A stretch of DNA of 64,000 nt, from the NCBI GenBank assembly GCA_002338615.1, contig DDIS01000087.1, positions 71,700 to 135,699 on the forward strand. The letters run 5' to 3'. A program made the translations under genes and the position numbers. Below the pieces are notes generated by a model. The model did not search any database and was not told the DNA's origin. It worked only from the letters and a program-made list of their open reading frames with translations. Below, piece by piece: positions 1 to 8,789 of this stretch. This stretch comes from Proteobacteria bacterium UBA1844 (GTDB lineage: Bacteria > Pseudomonadota > Gammaproteobacteria > Steroidobacterales > Woeseiaceae). The first letter of the stretch is position 1. Each line of letters opens with the position of its first letter.

Positions 1-384
1 GGTTGCCATCCAGATTCCGGTTTGGATAGCCTGGTCGTAATCCATGTAGATCGCAAGATATCGGCCGTGTGAAAAAGTGACGTCAATGTGCACTTCGATG
101 ATGTCGCCGCCAAAAACCTGCTTGCTCAGCAGCCAGGCACTCGACTCAGGTGCCTTCCGTGGCGCGCCAAATTCCGGTGAGCGCCCCGAAATCGAGTTCT
201 TCTTAAAGCTCCAAAGTTTCGGGTCCGGAGAGCGCCAGGCGTCAGCTCCTGCAGCGACCAAATCGGTGGTCCGCTGTTGCTCAACATCAGCAGAGCCGGC
301 ACTTGCAAGTACCAGCATAGTTAACGCCAGAACAATTGCCGATATCGACTTAACCCGGAACTTCTTAATAATTAATATCTGCAC
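1..384 (-). CDS. Secreted protein of unknown function, partial (C-terminus outside window)
   Basis: The minus-strand frame is open from about position 384 to the window edge, so the 3' part is missing. I place the start at a GTG at 382-384. An AGGA lies about 13 nt upstream, and the start gives an N-terminus with two lysines, a hydrophobic stretch (SAIVLALTMLVLASAGSA) and a likely signal-peptidase site before ADVEQQ. The mature part is rich in Trp, Gly and Asp and ends (in this window) with YLAIYMDYDQAIQTGIWMAT, which recalls beta-sandwich (concanavalin/DUF1080-like) secreted proteins. That family assignment is a guess. The gene lies downstream of the TonB receptor gene on the same strand. 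Confidence 0.5.
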   Translation of the reverse strand, partial: MQILIIKKFRVKSISAIVLALTMLVLASAGSADVEQQRTTDLVAAGADAWRSPDPKLWSFKKNSISGRSPEFGAPRKAPESSAWLLSKQVFGGDIIEVHIDVTFSHGRYLAIYMDYDQAIQTGIWMAT

Positions 385-493
385 AAAATCATGGTCCTGA
401 CGAATCTTTCCTAAATCGTTTGCGAGCCAAATATAGCACCTAGTCAGCGCTGCAAGCTTGTGAATCTTAAAGCCCGGCACTCTTTCCGTACTG

Positions 494-2668
494 TTAAAAG
501 TTGCGGCGTACCTGAAGGTTAATGGTTCTAAGTGGCAGCATCGAACCAACAAATACACTTCGCGATCCACCGCCTGGGCCCACCGTGCCTGGAAAGGCAA
601 ACCCCAAGATTTCTTCGTTGGTGATGTTCTTGCCGGAAAGGCGAATTTCCCAAAGCCCGTCATAGCTCGAGGCAAAAAATAGCAAGTCGAAAGTGTGGTC
701 GCTGCCAGTCGTCACAGGCTGTCGTGCCGGCTGGTTTGGCGGATCCTGGTACAATTCGGTATTGCCGGAGTAGACCACTGTTCCGCCAATTTGCCAATTC
801 GAAATCAAGCTATCAGTCTCGTATGTAAGTGACGCATTGCCATCCCAAGTCGGCGCGCGTTCAAGCTGATCCCAGCCATATGAAAACAAACCCTCTGCAT
901 TCGCGTAGGTAACTCCGCCGGAAAAGTTAAAGTGGTCTGTGATTTGCCAGCGCCAGTCGGAATCAAATCCTCGAGTTTTGGCATCGATATTTGTTGCAAC
1001 GAATCCACCCGCCGAAGGAGTAAATTGCGTAAATTGATAATCAGGTATATCCATGTAGAAACCACCGATGTTGAACACGAGCCGGTTGTCCAGCAACTCC
1101 ATTTTTAGGCCCGCTTCGACACTGTTGGCAACCTCAGCTTCAATAATTGCATTATCAGGCGCGATGTTGTCTGCCGCGACGCCGCCACTCTTCGTGCCTT
1201 TCGACAATGAGAAATAGGCCATTACACTGTCGGAAACATCAAACTCCAGACCTATCGCACCATCGAGAGCGGGTTCGGACGTTCGCAGGTCAGCGGTCGG
1301 ATAGCTTTCAGTGCCATTCTCAATCTGACTCTTGGTGACATTCTTCTTTTCACTTGTGTATCGAATACCGATATTGCCGCGAAAGCGATCGGTAAACCCA
1401 TAGTCCGTGACAAAAAATCCTTGGTAGGAGGTTGTGTTCTGGAGGAAGCCTGTGTATCGAGTGTTACTAAACGGACCTTGCCGGTCGGTTGTTCTGTTGT
1501 ATTCGCTGGCCAATGCAAATATGCCACCCATCCAGATCAGCCGCCGTTCTTCGGGCGATCTGACTCGCAGCTCCTGAGTAAACTGTGTGTATTCTTCGTT
1601 AGAACCATTTGTTGTTCCCTGTTGCGTGGTTTGTGCGGTGCTACCGTCGTCGTTCAGATCCGACGAGTCAAAGTACGAGCCACTTGTAACTGAGCTGATT
1701 GTATAGCCGTTGACATCGACATCCATATTCAAGGTGGCGCGATGGACGTCCTGCTCATCAAAGCCATCGACATCTGATGCGAAGTCCCTGCCAAGATTCC
1801 CCTGGAAGTTGGCGAGGTCAGTGCCGGTAGGCGGAACGCAGGAAGTACCGATCGGACCTGGGGATTCCTCAAGGCTAATAGAAGGGTCACCACAATAGTA
1901 GATTGCCACCGCGCGGCCGTCCTGGTCTCGATCGCTGAACTGGTACATTGCCTCAGCGCGGAAGTAGTCAGTAGGTTCAAACGTAAATTTAACACGCGCA
2001 CTGAGCTCATCGATTACAGGAATATCACTACTTGTCGCAAGGTTCTCCATGTAACCACCGACGTGATTACCGCGGACAACGAATCGCGACTTTATTGTTT
2101 CTGAAAAAGGAATATTGAGAACGCCTGTCGCATTCCACCCGCCATCAACAACTTCATAGCCGCCAGTTGCGTATCCACCGAAATCGTCGGTCGGGTCATT
2201 GGTCTCCACAAGTATTGCGCCAACGCTAGTGTTCTTGCCTAGATAGGCAACCTGTGCTCCCTTGATCACTTCAACACGGCTTACGTCGTACATTGCGGCG
2301 CGGTACTCAGCCGATCGGGAGGCGTAGGCTCCGTCAACGAATAGACTAACAGATTGGTCGAAAGACAATGAGCCGGCGGACGTTCCGACGCCGCGCAGGG
2401 AGACTTCAAAACCACCAGGCGCCCTGGAAATCAAGAGACCAGGCACATAGCTGTCCAGATATTGAAGTTCCGTGATTTGGAACTCGTCTACGTAAGCGCC
2501 GGAAACCACACTGATTACAGCAGCGATCTCCTGCGTGGATTGCTCGCGTTTGTGTGCGGTCACGATTACTTCTTCCAACGCGTCTTGCGCGATTACGGGT
2601 TGCGATATGACAATTGCGGCAAGGCCGGCAGCGCCTATAAAAGCTCTGCTTATACTGTTCCTAAGCAT
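494..2668 (-). CDS. TonB-dependent outer-membrane receptor
   Basis: This 724-residue protein should import a ligand across the outer membrane with energy from TonB-ExbBD. Residues 1-28 form a signal peptide ending VIAQ. A TonB-box-like EEVIVTA lies at 32-38, followed by a plug domain (LLISRAPGGFEVSLRGVG, then YLGKNTSVGAILVE) and a long beta-barrel that ends in the terminal Phe needed for barrel assembly (VRRNF). The reading frame stays open upstream to 2926, but the ATG at 2668 has a strong GAGGGGAT ribosome site and gives a proper signal peptide, so the extra 86 residues are not coding. It belongs to the large catabolic receptor group common in marine proteobacteria. Its place beside the divergent hydroxylase-LigAB cluster suggests uptake of the aromatic substrate, which is inference. 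Confidence 0.9.
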   Translation of the reverse strand: MLRNSISRAFIGAAGLAAIVISQPVIAQDALEEVIVTAHKREQSTQEIAAVISVVSGAYVDEFQITELQYLDSYVPGLLISRAPGGFEVSLRGVGTSAGSLSFDQSVSLFVDGAYASRSAEYRAAMYDVSRVEVIKGAQVAYLGKNTSVGAILVETNDPTDDFGGYATGGYEVVDGGWNATGVLNIPFSETIKSRFVVRGNHVGGYMENLATSSDIPVIDELSARVKFTFEPTDYFRAEAMYQFSDRDQDGRAVAIYYCGDPSISLEESPGPIGTSCVPPTGTDLANFQGNLGRDFASDVDGFDEQDVHRATLNMDVDVNGYTISSVTSGSYFDSSDLNDDGSTAQTTQQGTTNGSNEEYTQFTQELRVRSPEERRLIWMGGIFALASEYNRTTDRQGPFSNTRYTGFLQNTTSYQGFFVTDYGFTDRFRGNIGIRYTSEKKNVTKSQIENGTESYPTADLRTSEPALDGAIGLEFDVSDSVMAYFSLSKGTKSGGVAADNIAPDNAIIEAEVANSVEAGLKMELLDNRLVFNIGGFYMDIPDYQFTQFTPSAGGFVATNIDAKTRGFDSDWRWQITDHFNFSGGVTYANAEGLFSYGWDQLERAPTWDGNASLTYETDSLISNWQIGGTVVYSGNTELYQDPPNQPARQPVTTGSDHTFDLLFFASSYDGLWEIRLSGKNITNEEILGFAFPGTVGPGGGSRSVFVGSMLPLRTINLQVRRNF

Positions 2669-2683
2669 TGTTTCATCCCCTCG

Positions 2684-2699
2684 ATTCAAATCTTTGAAT
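2684..2699. promoter_or_regulatory. Perfect 16-bp palindrome upstream of the TonB receptor gene
   Basis: ATTCAAA-TC-TTTGAAT is a perfect inverted repeat 16-31 bp before the receptor ATG. It lies between that gene and the divergent catabolic cluster. It could be a repressor operator or a leader hairpin. No regulator gene lies next to it in the window. Confidence 0.4.
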
Positions 2700-3097
2700 G
2701 GTAATATCAATTTTATTCCGCTGAGACCCAGTACAACGCAAAGCCAGGTCCACCAAAAAATACAGGCTGTCGCGATATGAACGATGTTCAAAAGACAAAA
2801 TCCACCTGACCAGCAAACCGCCCTATCGCTTGCAGGTATCCTGTTATCTGCAATGTGTATGAGAATAACAAACCGCAAAGCGGCCGGAACAGAATCACCA
2901 TGAAAATTGATCCTTAGTTCATTCATTCTATTTTTGTCGCGTGCACGCCGTAACGAGATACGGACTGGATTAGACGGCTATTCATAGTTCGATGCAAACC
3001 ATTTTCGTTACTTGACCATGACTATTTCTTACGCCGGCGCTCGAACGACTGAAAAGTTGGTAAATTTGGGCAGAATATTTCACGCGATGAATTGGGA

Positions 3098-4720
3098 ATG
3101 AAAAGTAGGCACAAGAGGCAGGTTGTGATATCCGGCGGCGGTCCGGTTGGAATGGGTTTGGCACTGGAGCTCGGCCGCTATGGCATCCAGTGCACTGTGA
3201 TCGAGAAAACGCCAGTAATTCATCGAATCCCGAAAGGCCAGAACCTGACGCAGCGGACTTTGGAACACTTTCGGCGCTGGGGTATCGAAAAGGAGATACG
3301 CCGGGCTAGAGTACTACCGGACACCTTCGGTATTGTCGGCGTGACGACGTTCGGATCTCTGACGAGCGGCTACGCGTACCGGTGGCATCAACGCGAACTC
3401 GTGCGGCCGTATTATTCGACCGACAACGAGCGCTTGCCGCAATACGAAACCGAACGTGTTTTGCGATCAAAGATCGCGACGATAAAGTCCCTGGACTACC
3501 GTTTTGGATGTGAGGTTGAGTCAGTCGATCAGGACTACTCCGGAGTCGTTGTCAAAGTTCGTCACGGTAATGAAGGCCGAGTTGAACAGCTCACATCGGA
3601 CTATCTGATAGGCTGCGACGGCACTCATTCCCGTGTTCGCGAGCAGGCTGGCATTGAACTGGTTGAACACGACCATGAAAAGCGGATGGTTTTGCTGTTG
3701 TTCAAATCGCCAAAATTAACCAAGGTTCTAGAGCACTATTCAGGCGCCAGCTACTTCAACGTGCTCTCTGCCGAACAGGATGGCTATTGGCAGTTTTTTG
3801 GGCGAATTGACCTTAATCATACTTACTTTTTTCATATGCCAGTGCCATCGAGAGCGAAACTCAGTGACGCTGAGCTGAAGGCCATCGTTGCTCAGGCAGC
3901 TGGGACCGACGTTGACGCAAAAATTGAGTACGCCGGATATTGGGATCTACGTTTCGCAACAGCGATGAGCTTTCGGTCGAAACGTATTTTTATCGCCGGT
4001 GACGCGGCGCATAGCCATCCGCCCTACGGCGGTTACGGAATTAATCTGGGTCTGGAGGACGCGCGCAACCTGGGTTGGAAGCTGGCCGGCGTATTGTCCG
4101 GCTGGCTAGACCCGGCGATTCTCGATACCTACACGCAGGAAAGAAAGCCCGTATTTGATTCGACTGCCGACAACTTTATCGCACGGAGCATATCCAGGGA
4201 CCGGTCATTTGTCCGTAATTTTGATCCTGCACGGGATAAAGTTGCGTTTGAACATGAATGGGAGAAGCGTTCGAACTCAACATCGGACGAAATTAAGTCC
4301 TACTCACCAAACTATGGTGGGTCACCAATAGTTTATGGGCCGGACGGTGCCGAGAGCAGTGCCCTGGGATTGCACAGCTTTGAAGCGCGACCCGGGCATC
4401 ACCTGTCGCCACAATCGCTGTCCTCGGGCGACAATGCGTGCGACGTACTTTCAGATGGTTTCAGCCTGCTCGCGTTCGGAGATGTGGAAGATGACGTTGA
4501 ACAGTTGTTGCGTTCAGCTTCGATGCTAAATATTCCGCTTAAAGTTATTCGGGATTCTCTTTCTAACGGTCGTGAGAAGTATGAGAATCCACTTATCATT
4601 GTCCGCCCGGATCAGTTCGTCGCGTGGGCAGGACATAGGGTTGACGGTAACGCCAATGAAATTCTTCAGCGCTTGACGGGACGCAGCGTACAAGAAATAC
4701 ATTTGTCGCGCAGCACATGA
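3098..4720 (+). CDS. FAD-dependent aromatic hydroxylase (PheA/TfdB-like, FAD_binding_3)
   Basis: This 540-residue flavoprotein monooxygenase is expected to hydroxylate an aromatic ring with NAD(P)H and O2. The N-terminal Rossmann motif GGGPVG is at 13-18. The DG motif CDGTHSRVR (about 173-181) and the GD motif IAGDAAHSHPPYGGYGINLG (about 299-318), both diagnostic of class A flavin hydroxylases, follow. A thioredoxin-like C-terminal region follows, as in phenol hydroxylases. The frame also allows a TTG start two codons upstream. I chose the ATG at 3098, although no clear ribosome site is visible for either. The stop overlaps the next ATG by 4 bp (ATGA), so the two genes are translationally coupled. 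The substrate is unknown. It probably prepares a catechol-type ring for the LigAB enzyme downstream. Confidence 0.88.
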   Translation: MKSRHKRQVVISGGGPVGMGLALELGRYGIQCTVIEKTPVIHRIPKGQNLTQRTLEHFRRWGIEKEIRRARVLPDTFGIVGVTTFGSLTSGYAYRWHQRELVRPYYSTDNERLPQYETERVLRSKIATIKSLDYRFGCEVESVDQDYSGVVVKVRHGNEGRVEQLTSDYLIGCDGTHSRVREQAGIELVEHDHEKRMVLLLFKSPKLTKVLEHYSGASYFNVLSAEQDGYWQFFGRIDLNHTYFFHMPVPSRAKLSDAELKAIVAQAAGTDVDAKIEYAGYWDLRFATAMSFRSKRIFIAGDAAHSHPPYGGYGINLGLEDARNLGWKLAGVLSGWLDPAILDTYTQERKPVFDSTADNFIARSISRDRSFVRNFDPARDKVAFEHEWEKRSNSTSDEIKSYSPNYGGSPIVYGPDGAESSALGLHSFEARPGHHLSPQSLSSGDNACDVLSDGFSLLAFGDVEDDVEQLLRSASMLNIPLKVIRDSLSNGREKYENPLIIVRPDQFVAWAGHRVDGNANEILQRLTGRSVQEIHLSRST

Positions 4721-6051
4721 ACGATGACAATCAACCTCCCGCCGGTAATCAGTCAGCACGACGTATGAAAATAAGGCGTCGCAGGTTTTTGCGGACGGCA
4801 GCGGCGGCGGCGTTAACTTTGTCTGGAGCAAGCGCACGGTCGCTTGCGGACAACCGGAAATCTGCTCAACGTTCGCGCAAGAACTTCGATGTAATCGTTG
4901 TGGGTCTGGGCGCGATAGGTAGTGCATCGCTTTATTGGCTGAGCAGGCGGCTTGGCAGCAATGTTCTGGGTATTGAGCAATTTCCGTTGGGCCATAGCAA
5001 TGGCAGCGGTCAGGATCATTCTCGTTCTATTTCTTACGCTTATGAGCAGACCAGCTTGGCTAGACTGGCAGTTAGTGCATTTGAGACCTGGCGTGAGGTC
5101 GAAGCGGATCAGCACAGCTCCATATTGCAGGAAACCGGCGGATTGGTATTCGGCGAGGTAGACGGAATATACAACGACAGTATGGATCGCCTTGCCGGAA
5201 AACTTGGGGAGTTGGGACTTCCGTATGAGTTGTGGGATTCCACGGAAGCGATGCGACGATATCCACAATTCCGATTTCGCGACAATATCCGATCAATCTT
5301 CTTGCCGGAGGATGCGCTGGTCGACGCCAACAAAGGAAACGCGGCACATATTTGTGGCGCTGTGCGCAACGGCGCACGCATGATGGCTGAAACTCCGGTA
5401 GTCGACATTCGTATCGTTGACGGTGGCATAGCAGTAGAGACCGACGACGACGTCTTCGAATGCCAGCACCTCGTGTTAACAGCGGGGGCGTGGTCGCCCG
5501 GGTTCTTGAAGAAATTGGGTTTTGAACTCGAGCTTTCGATTTACGAGGTGCAACAGACTTACTTCGTTCCGGACGATCTTGATCGATTTGCGATCGGGCG
5601 ATTTCCCCGTTTCAGTTACAAGTCGCCGAACATACTTCACGGCTTTCCGGTTTACGGCGAAGCGGCCGTCAAGGCCGGCCTTTCGGATAAGAATCTTAAT
5701 AGGAAAATAGAAATTGGCGAACGTACTTTTGCTGTTAATCAGGAGGCGGAGCGACGTCTTAATGAGTGGTTGGATCAATGGATACCGGGATTTGCGAAGT
5801 CTGTGTTTTATACGAAACCCTGCATTGTTACACGCCCACCGGACTCTCGCTGTATTGCAGATAGTCTGCCGGACTGTCCACAAATTTCATTTGCTGTCGG
5901 CGCAGGGATGGCCTACAAATTTGCCAGTCTCTTCGGCAAGGTTTTTAGTCAGATCGCAATCGATGGTCGGACGGACTATGACATCTCCAGTGTGTCGTTC
6001 TCGCGGTCCGGCTTATCGAATAAACAAGCGATGCAAAATGGCGATATCTGA
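4717..6051 (+). CDS. Tat-exported FAD-dependent amine oxidoreductase (monomeric sarcosine oxidase-like, DAO family)
   Basis: The protein has 444 residues. A twin-arginine signal (RRRFLR at 21-26 followed by an Ala-rich hydrophobic stretch) predicts export of the folded flavoprotein. The FAD-binding motif VVGLGAIGSA is at 61-70. The downstream GHSNGSGQDHSRSISYAY and the C-terminal block KPCIVTRPPDSR...GAGMAYKFASLFGK match monomeric sarcosine oxidase / N-methyltryptophan oxidase. Cys369 falls where that family attaches FAD covalently. It would oxidise an N-methyl or secondary amine to release an aldehyde and H2O2. An internal ATG at 4765 (MKIRRRRFLR) would also give a normal Tat signal and may be the true start. 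The tight coupling to the aromatic hydroxylase suggests that the substrate carries both an amine and a ring. Confidence 0.82.
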   Translation: MNDDNQPPAGNQSARRMKIRRRRFLRTAAAAALTLSGASARSLADNRKSAQRSRKNFDVIVVGLGAIGSASLYWLSRRLGSNVLGIEQFPLGHSNGSGQDHSRSISYAYEQTSLARLAVSAFETWREVEADQHSSILQETGGLVFGEVDGIYNDSMDRLAGKLGELGLPYELWDSTEAMRRYPQFRFRDNIRSIFLPEDALVDANKGNAAHICGAVRNGARMMAETPVVDIRIVDGGIAVETDDDVFECQHLVLTAGAWSPGFLKKLGFELELSIYEVQQTYFVPDDLDRFAIGRFPRFSYKSPNILHGFPVYGEAAVKAGLSDKNLNRKIEIGERTFAVNQEAERRLNEWLDQWIPGFAKSVFYTKPCIVTRPPDSRCIADSLPDCPQISFAVGAGMAYKFASLFGKVFSQIAIDGRTDYDISSVSFSRSGLSNKQAMQNGDI

Positions 6052-6211
6052 CTCGCAAGGACACTTGTCGTTTGATTCAAGAGACTGACAGAAATCTCGT
6101 TGATTCGACTATCACCTTACGAAACCCCAATTCATCGATGTGCAATCAATATTTTATTGTAGAGTCAACAACTGAAAATCATCTCCGTCCGTTTCGCATA
6201 GAGATCAAATA

Positions 6212-6619
6212 GTGAGCAAGAAACTAGATACCCATAATATTCCTGGCACGTACTTGTTTGACAAGGAGCGGTCTCGCAACGGCTATTACCTGAATATGGC
6301 TTGCATGTCGTTAAACGAAGAACGCAACCGAGAAGCATTTCGTGCCGATGAGGCAAAGTACCTCGATAACTATCCGATGTCTAAGGAACAGCGCCAAGCG
6401 GTGCTTGCTCGCGATTGGATCGGAATGCTGCGACTTGGCGGCAACGTCTACTACACTTTTAAAATCGCGATTTACGATCGCATAAGCATGCAGGCTATGG
6501 GAGGTGCGATGTGTGGCATGACGGAAGACGAGTTTAGGAATGTAATGCTCACCGGTGGTAAAGATCAGCTGGGCAACCCTCGCGGGCGGACGAATGTTCT
6601 GGAGAAGAATGATGGCTAG
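6212..6619 (+). CDS. ligA: Extradiol (protocatechuate 4,5-type) dioxygenase, small alpha subunit
   Basis: This 135-residue protein matches LigA of the protocatechuate 4,5-dioxygenase family along its whole length: IPGTYLFDKERSRNGYYLN, then MSLNEERNREAF, then the cap-forming GGNVYYTFKIAIYDR and GAMCGMTEDEF. LigA covers the active site of the catalytic LigB subunit. The start is a GTG at 6212 with a weak ribosome site. The 3' end overlaps ligB by 8 bp, as usual for this pair. Family members act on protocatechuate, gallate, or related catechol acids. The exact ring substrate cannot be read from the sequence. Confidence 0.88.
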   Translation: MSKKLDTHNIPGTYLFDKERSRNGYYLNMACMSLNEERNREAFRADEAKYLDNYPMSKEQRQAVLARDWIGMLRLGGNVYYTFKIAIYDRISMQAMGGAMCGMTEDEFRNVMLTGGKDQLGNPRGRTNVLEKNDG

Positions 6620-7469
6620 GTTGGTAGGCGGCGTCGGAACGTCACACGTCCCATCTATTGGTGCCGCCGTTGATCTCGGGAAAACGCAGGAGCCGTACTG
6701 GAAGCCATTGTTCGCTGGATATGGGCCGGCACGACAGTGGATGAACGACGTTGCGCCCGACGTTGCTATCATTGTTTACAATGATCATGCTTCGGCGTTT
6801 TCGTTGGACCTTATTTCGACTTTTCTAATTGGGGTTGCTGATGAATTTCAGCCGGCAGACGAGGGTTATGGACCGCGAACCGTTCCCTGTGTTGCGGGCG
6901 ACTCGAAGTTGGCCTGGCATCTTGCTGAGTCATTGATTCTGGACGAATTCGACATGGCGATTGCCAACAAGATGCCGGTCGACCATGGTCTGACTGTGCC
7001 ATTATCTATCATGTGTGGTCAGCCGAATATATGGCCATGCAAGGTGATTCCGCTTTGCGTCAACGTGATCCAGTATCCGCCCCCAACAGGTTTGCGATGC
7101 TACAAATTGGGTAAGGCGATTCGACGTGCGCTTGATATTTATGAAGAAGACCTAAAAGTCGTGATACTCGGAACTGGCGGCATGTCACATCAGCTTCAAG
7201 GCGAACGGGCCGGCTTAATAAATGAGGAATTTGATATCAATTTTCTTGATCAGCTGAGCAGTAATCCCGACTGGGTTGCAAACATTTCGCATGAAGAGTA
7301 TTTGATGGAAGCTGGGTCCGAGGGTATTGAGATGGTAATGTGGATGACAATGCGTGGCGCCTTGGACGTGAATGTGAAAGAGGTATACCGTCACTACCAC
7401 GTGCCAGCTTCCAATACCGCAGCGGGATTGATTATCCTCGAGAATAACGACGTCGGGATTCGGAAATAG
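6612..7469 (+). CDS. ligB: Extradiol (protocatechuate 4,5-type) dioxygenase, catalytic beta subunit
   Basis: This 285-residue type II extradiol dioxygenase cleaves a catechol-type ring next to its hydroxyls using Fe(II) and O2. All key residues of LigB are present: His12 (GTSHVPS) and His59 (YNDHASAF) as iron ligands, Glu240 (SEGIEMVMW) as the third ligand, and His193 (GTGGMSHQLQG) as the catalytic base. The ORF is open from 6555, but the ATG at 6612 has a GGAGAA ribosome site and matches the family N-terminus. No hydratase, aldolase or semialdehyde dehydrogenase gene of the 4,5-cleavage pathway follows, so ring-cleavage products must be handled by genes elsewhere. Confidence 0.92.
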   Translation: MARLVGGVGTSHVPSIGAAVDLGKTQEPYWKPLFAGYGPARQWMNDVAPDVAIIVYNDHASAFSLDLISTFLIGVADEFQPADEGYGPRTVPCVAGDSKLAWHLAESLILDEFDMAIANKMPVDHGLTVPLSIMCGQPNIWPCKVIPLCVNVIQYPPPTGLRCYKLGKAIRRALDIYEEDLKVVILGTGGMSHQLQGERAGLINEEFDINFLDQLSSNPDWVANISHEEYLMEAGSEGIEMVMWMTMRGALDVNVKEVYRHYHVPASNTAAGLIILENNDVGIRK

Positions 7470-7846
7470 GGCTAGGAGTAATAGACGCGACCCGATCTGT
7501 AAGTTGCCGATTTTTACGAACGTGTATTTGTCAGATCAATTCAACAGACCGAGCGGCGCCTGAAATTCATAGTGAGCACAGTTTAGTAGCCGACACCGGT
7601 TAGTTTCCGACACGGCTCTTGCGGAACGTCCGCTTAGTCAGGAAGCACAGAGCTGTTACAAGCACAGACCTCCACTTCTGCTGCACTACCTGCCGTTTTG
7701 GGCGGCTACCCTAGTGGATTGACGCAAGGCGATGTTTCTGTCTCTAGTTGTCCCAGCTATCCCACTCGTGAAACTTGTGCCGCCGGCGACCTAATTCTGA
7801 TCTGAGGGCTGCGCTTCGATTCTGTGTCAAGCGAACGGGGGTGGAC
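7470..7846. other. Non-coding gap after ligB
   Basis: I find no convincing gene, RNA or terminator hairpin in these 377 bp. The only visible structure is a short repeated CCGACAC (about 7581-7612). Confidence 0.5.
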
Positions 7847-8263
7847 ATGACATCTGACTTCGCTTTTGTTGAGATTGTCGCGGAATCGATAAGTAGTGTT
7901 GGCGATATTTCGTTTCGAAAAATGTTCGGTGAACACGTCCTTTATTCGAACGCCGGAGTAGTGGCACTAATTTGCGATGATTACCTGTTTGTAAAACCAA
8001 CCGGTGCTGGAAGATTTTTTATCGGTGACATTGTCGAGGCACCGTTGTATCCCGGCGCGAAACTGTCTTTTAGGATCCAGGATCAAAACGAAGGCTGGGC
8101 GAGGCAGTCGAAGCTAGTGATTCCTACCGCTCGGGAGCCGTCGATAACGAAACAAAAAAAGGCAGAAAAATACCGGAAAAGACTATCGGCATTACGCTGG
8201 CAACGTGTGTTCTCAATGATAAGAATTAATACAGATGGACGTTTGTCGTCAGGTTTTGCGTAG
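7847..8263 (+). CDS. TfoX N-terminal domain protein with an altered C-terminus
   Basis: The 138-residue protein carries the TfoX_N pattern: FRKMFGEHVLYSNAGVVALICDDYLFVKPT, then the PYPGAK-like LYPGAKLSF. Homologues of this short class usually stop soon after a Lys-rich tail like ITKQKKAEK. Here the frame runs about 30 residues further (YRKRLSALRW...SSGFA), which suggests the natural stop has been lost or the end is degraded. The ATG at 7847 has a GGGGGTGG ribosome site. The frame is open 24 codons further upstream without a good start. Family members are often orphan proteins related to the competence regulator TfoX (Sxy). The role here is unknown. Confidence 0.65.
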   Translation: MTSDFAFVEIVAESISSVGDISFRKMFGEHVLYSNAGVVALICDDYLFVKPTGAGRFFIGDIVEAPLYPGAKLSFRIQDQNEGWARQSKLVIPTAREPSITKQKKAEKYRKRLSALRWQRVFSMIRINTDGRLSSGFA

Positions 8264-8683
8264 ACGACGACTTCAGGATCGTGTTGCAACCGAACGAGCC
8301 GAAATGAAACAAGCATGGAGGCTGTTGCGACCACCAGCGCTACTAGAGTGATTATCGCTGTATCGATTTCGGCATTTTGATAGTCTCAACGGACTTCGTG
8401 CCTTTTTTGGCCGCTCGGTTCGATGATTATCGGCGGCGACGGTTTTAGCTAAACGGTTCTGCCGCCTGCCCGCAGCAAAATCGCCAGCAGGGGAACAGGT
8501 TAGGTGGTGCCGGCACCAAGAGTCGGACTCGGGACGTATTGATTACGAATGCTGACGCTCGGATACTATCAAGAATGGCGCAATTCCCACTGGCACACGA
8601 ATTGATGGCAAATTGACATCAAAATCGCTTCGGTCGACATACATGCTGCCCACGAGTACGGAGCCGATCGCCTAACAAAAACA
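8264..8683. other. Non-coding gap at the end of the accessory block
   Basis: I see no supported gene in this stretch. Short ORFs on both strands lack ribosome sites and family signatures. It leads into the putative attachment site at 8684-8819. Confidence 0.4.
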
Positions 8684-8705
8684 TTGTGCAATGATTTGTG
8701 CAATG
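8684..8705. repeat. Tandem 10-bp direct repeat TTGTGCAATG
   Basis: TTGTGCAATG occurs at 8684-8693 and again at 8696-8705, a 12-bp period, about 65 bp left of the putative tmRNA 3' end. Closely spaced direct repeats beside an attachment core are what integrase arm-type or excisionase sites look like, but no integrase gene is in the window to confirm this. Confidence 0.4.
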
Positions 8706-8768
8706 CTAACTCCTGGCAAGGCGAATAAGTGACTTGCTGAAAGGGCTAGCGAGTAGAGTGTGATGGTC

Positions 8769-8781
8769 GCCACCTCCACCA
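8769..8781 (+). other. Putative ssrA (tmRNA) 3'-end fragment, candidate att site
   Basis: GCCACCTCCACCA matches the acceptor-stem/CCA tip typical of a gammaproteobacterial tmRNA 3' end, and a good terminator follows 8 bp later. The T-arm and everything upstream are missing, so this is not a working RNA gene. Integrases that target ssrA leave exactly such a short 3' duplicate at the distal end of an element. A chance match of 13 bases cannot be ruled out from this window alone. Confidence 0.5.
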
Positions 8782-8789
8782 ACACAGAA

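Noticed and set aside
2669-2926. 86-codon N-terminal extension of the TonB receptor
   Set aside because: It would bury the signal peptide. The ATG at 2668 has a strong ribosome site, so the extension is a leader.
7581-7612. Repeated CCGACAC as insertion-sequence remnant
   Set aside because: The repeats are only 7 bp, with no transposase remains or terminal inverted repeats.
8761-8781. Complete tmRNA or tRNA gene
   Set aside because: Only the acceptor tip is present. No T-arm (GGTTC-like loop) or other RNA parts can be found upstream.
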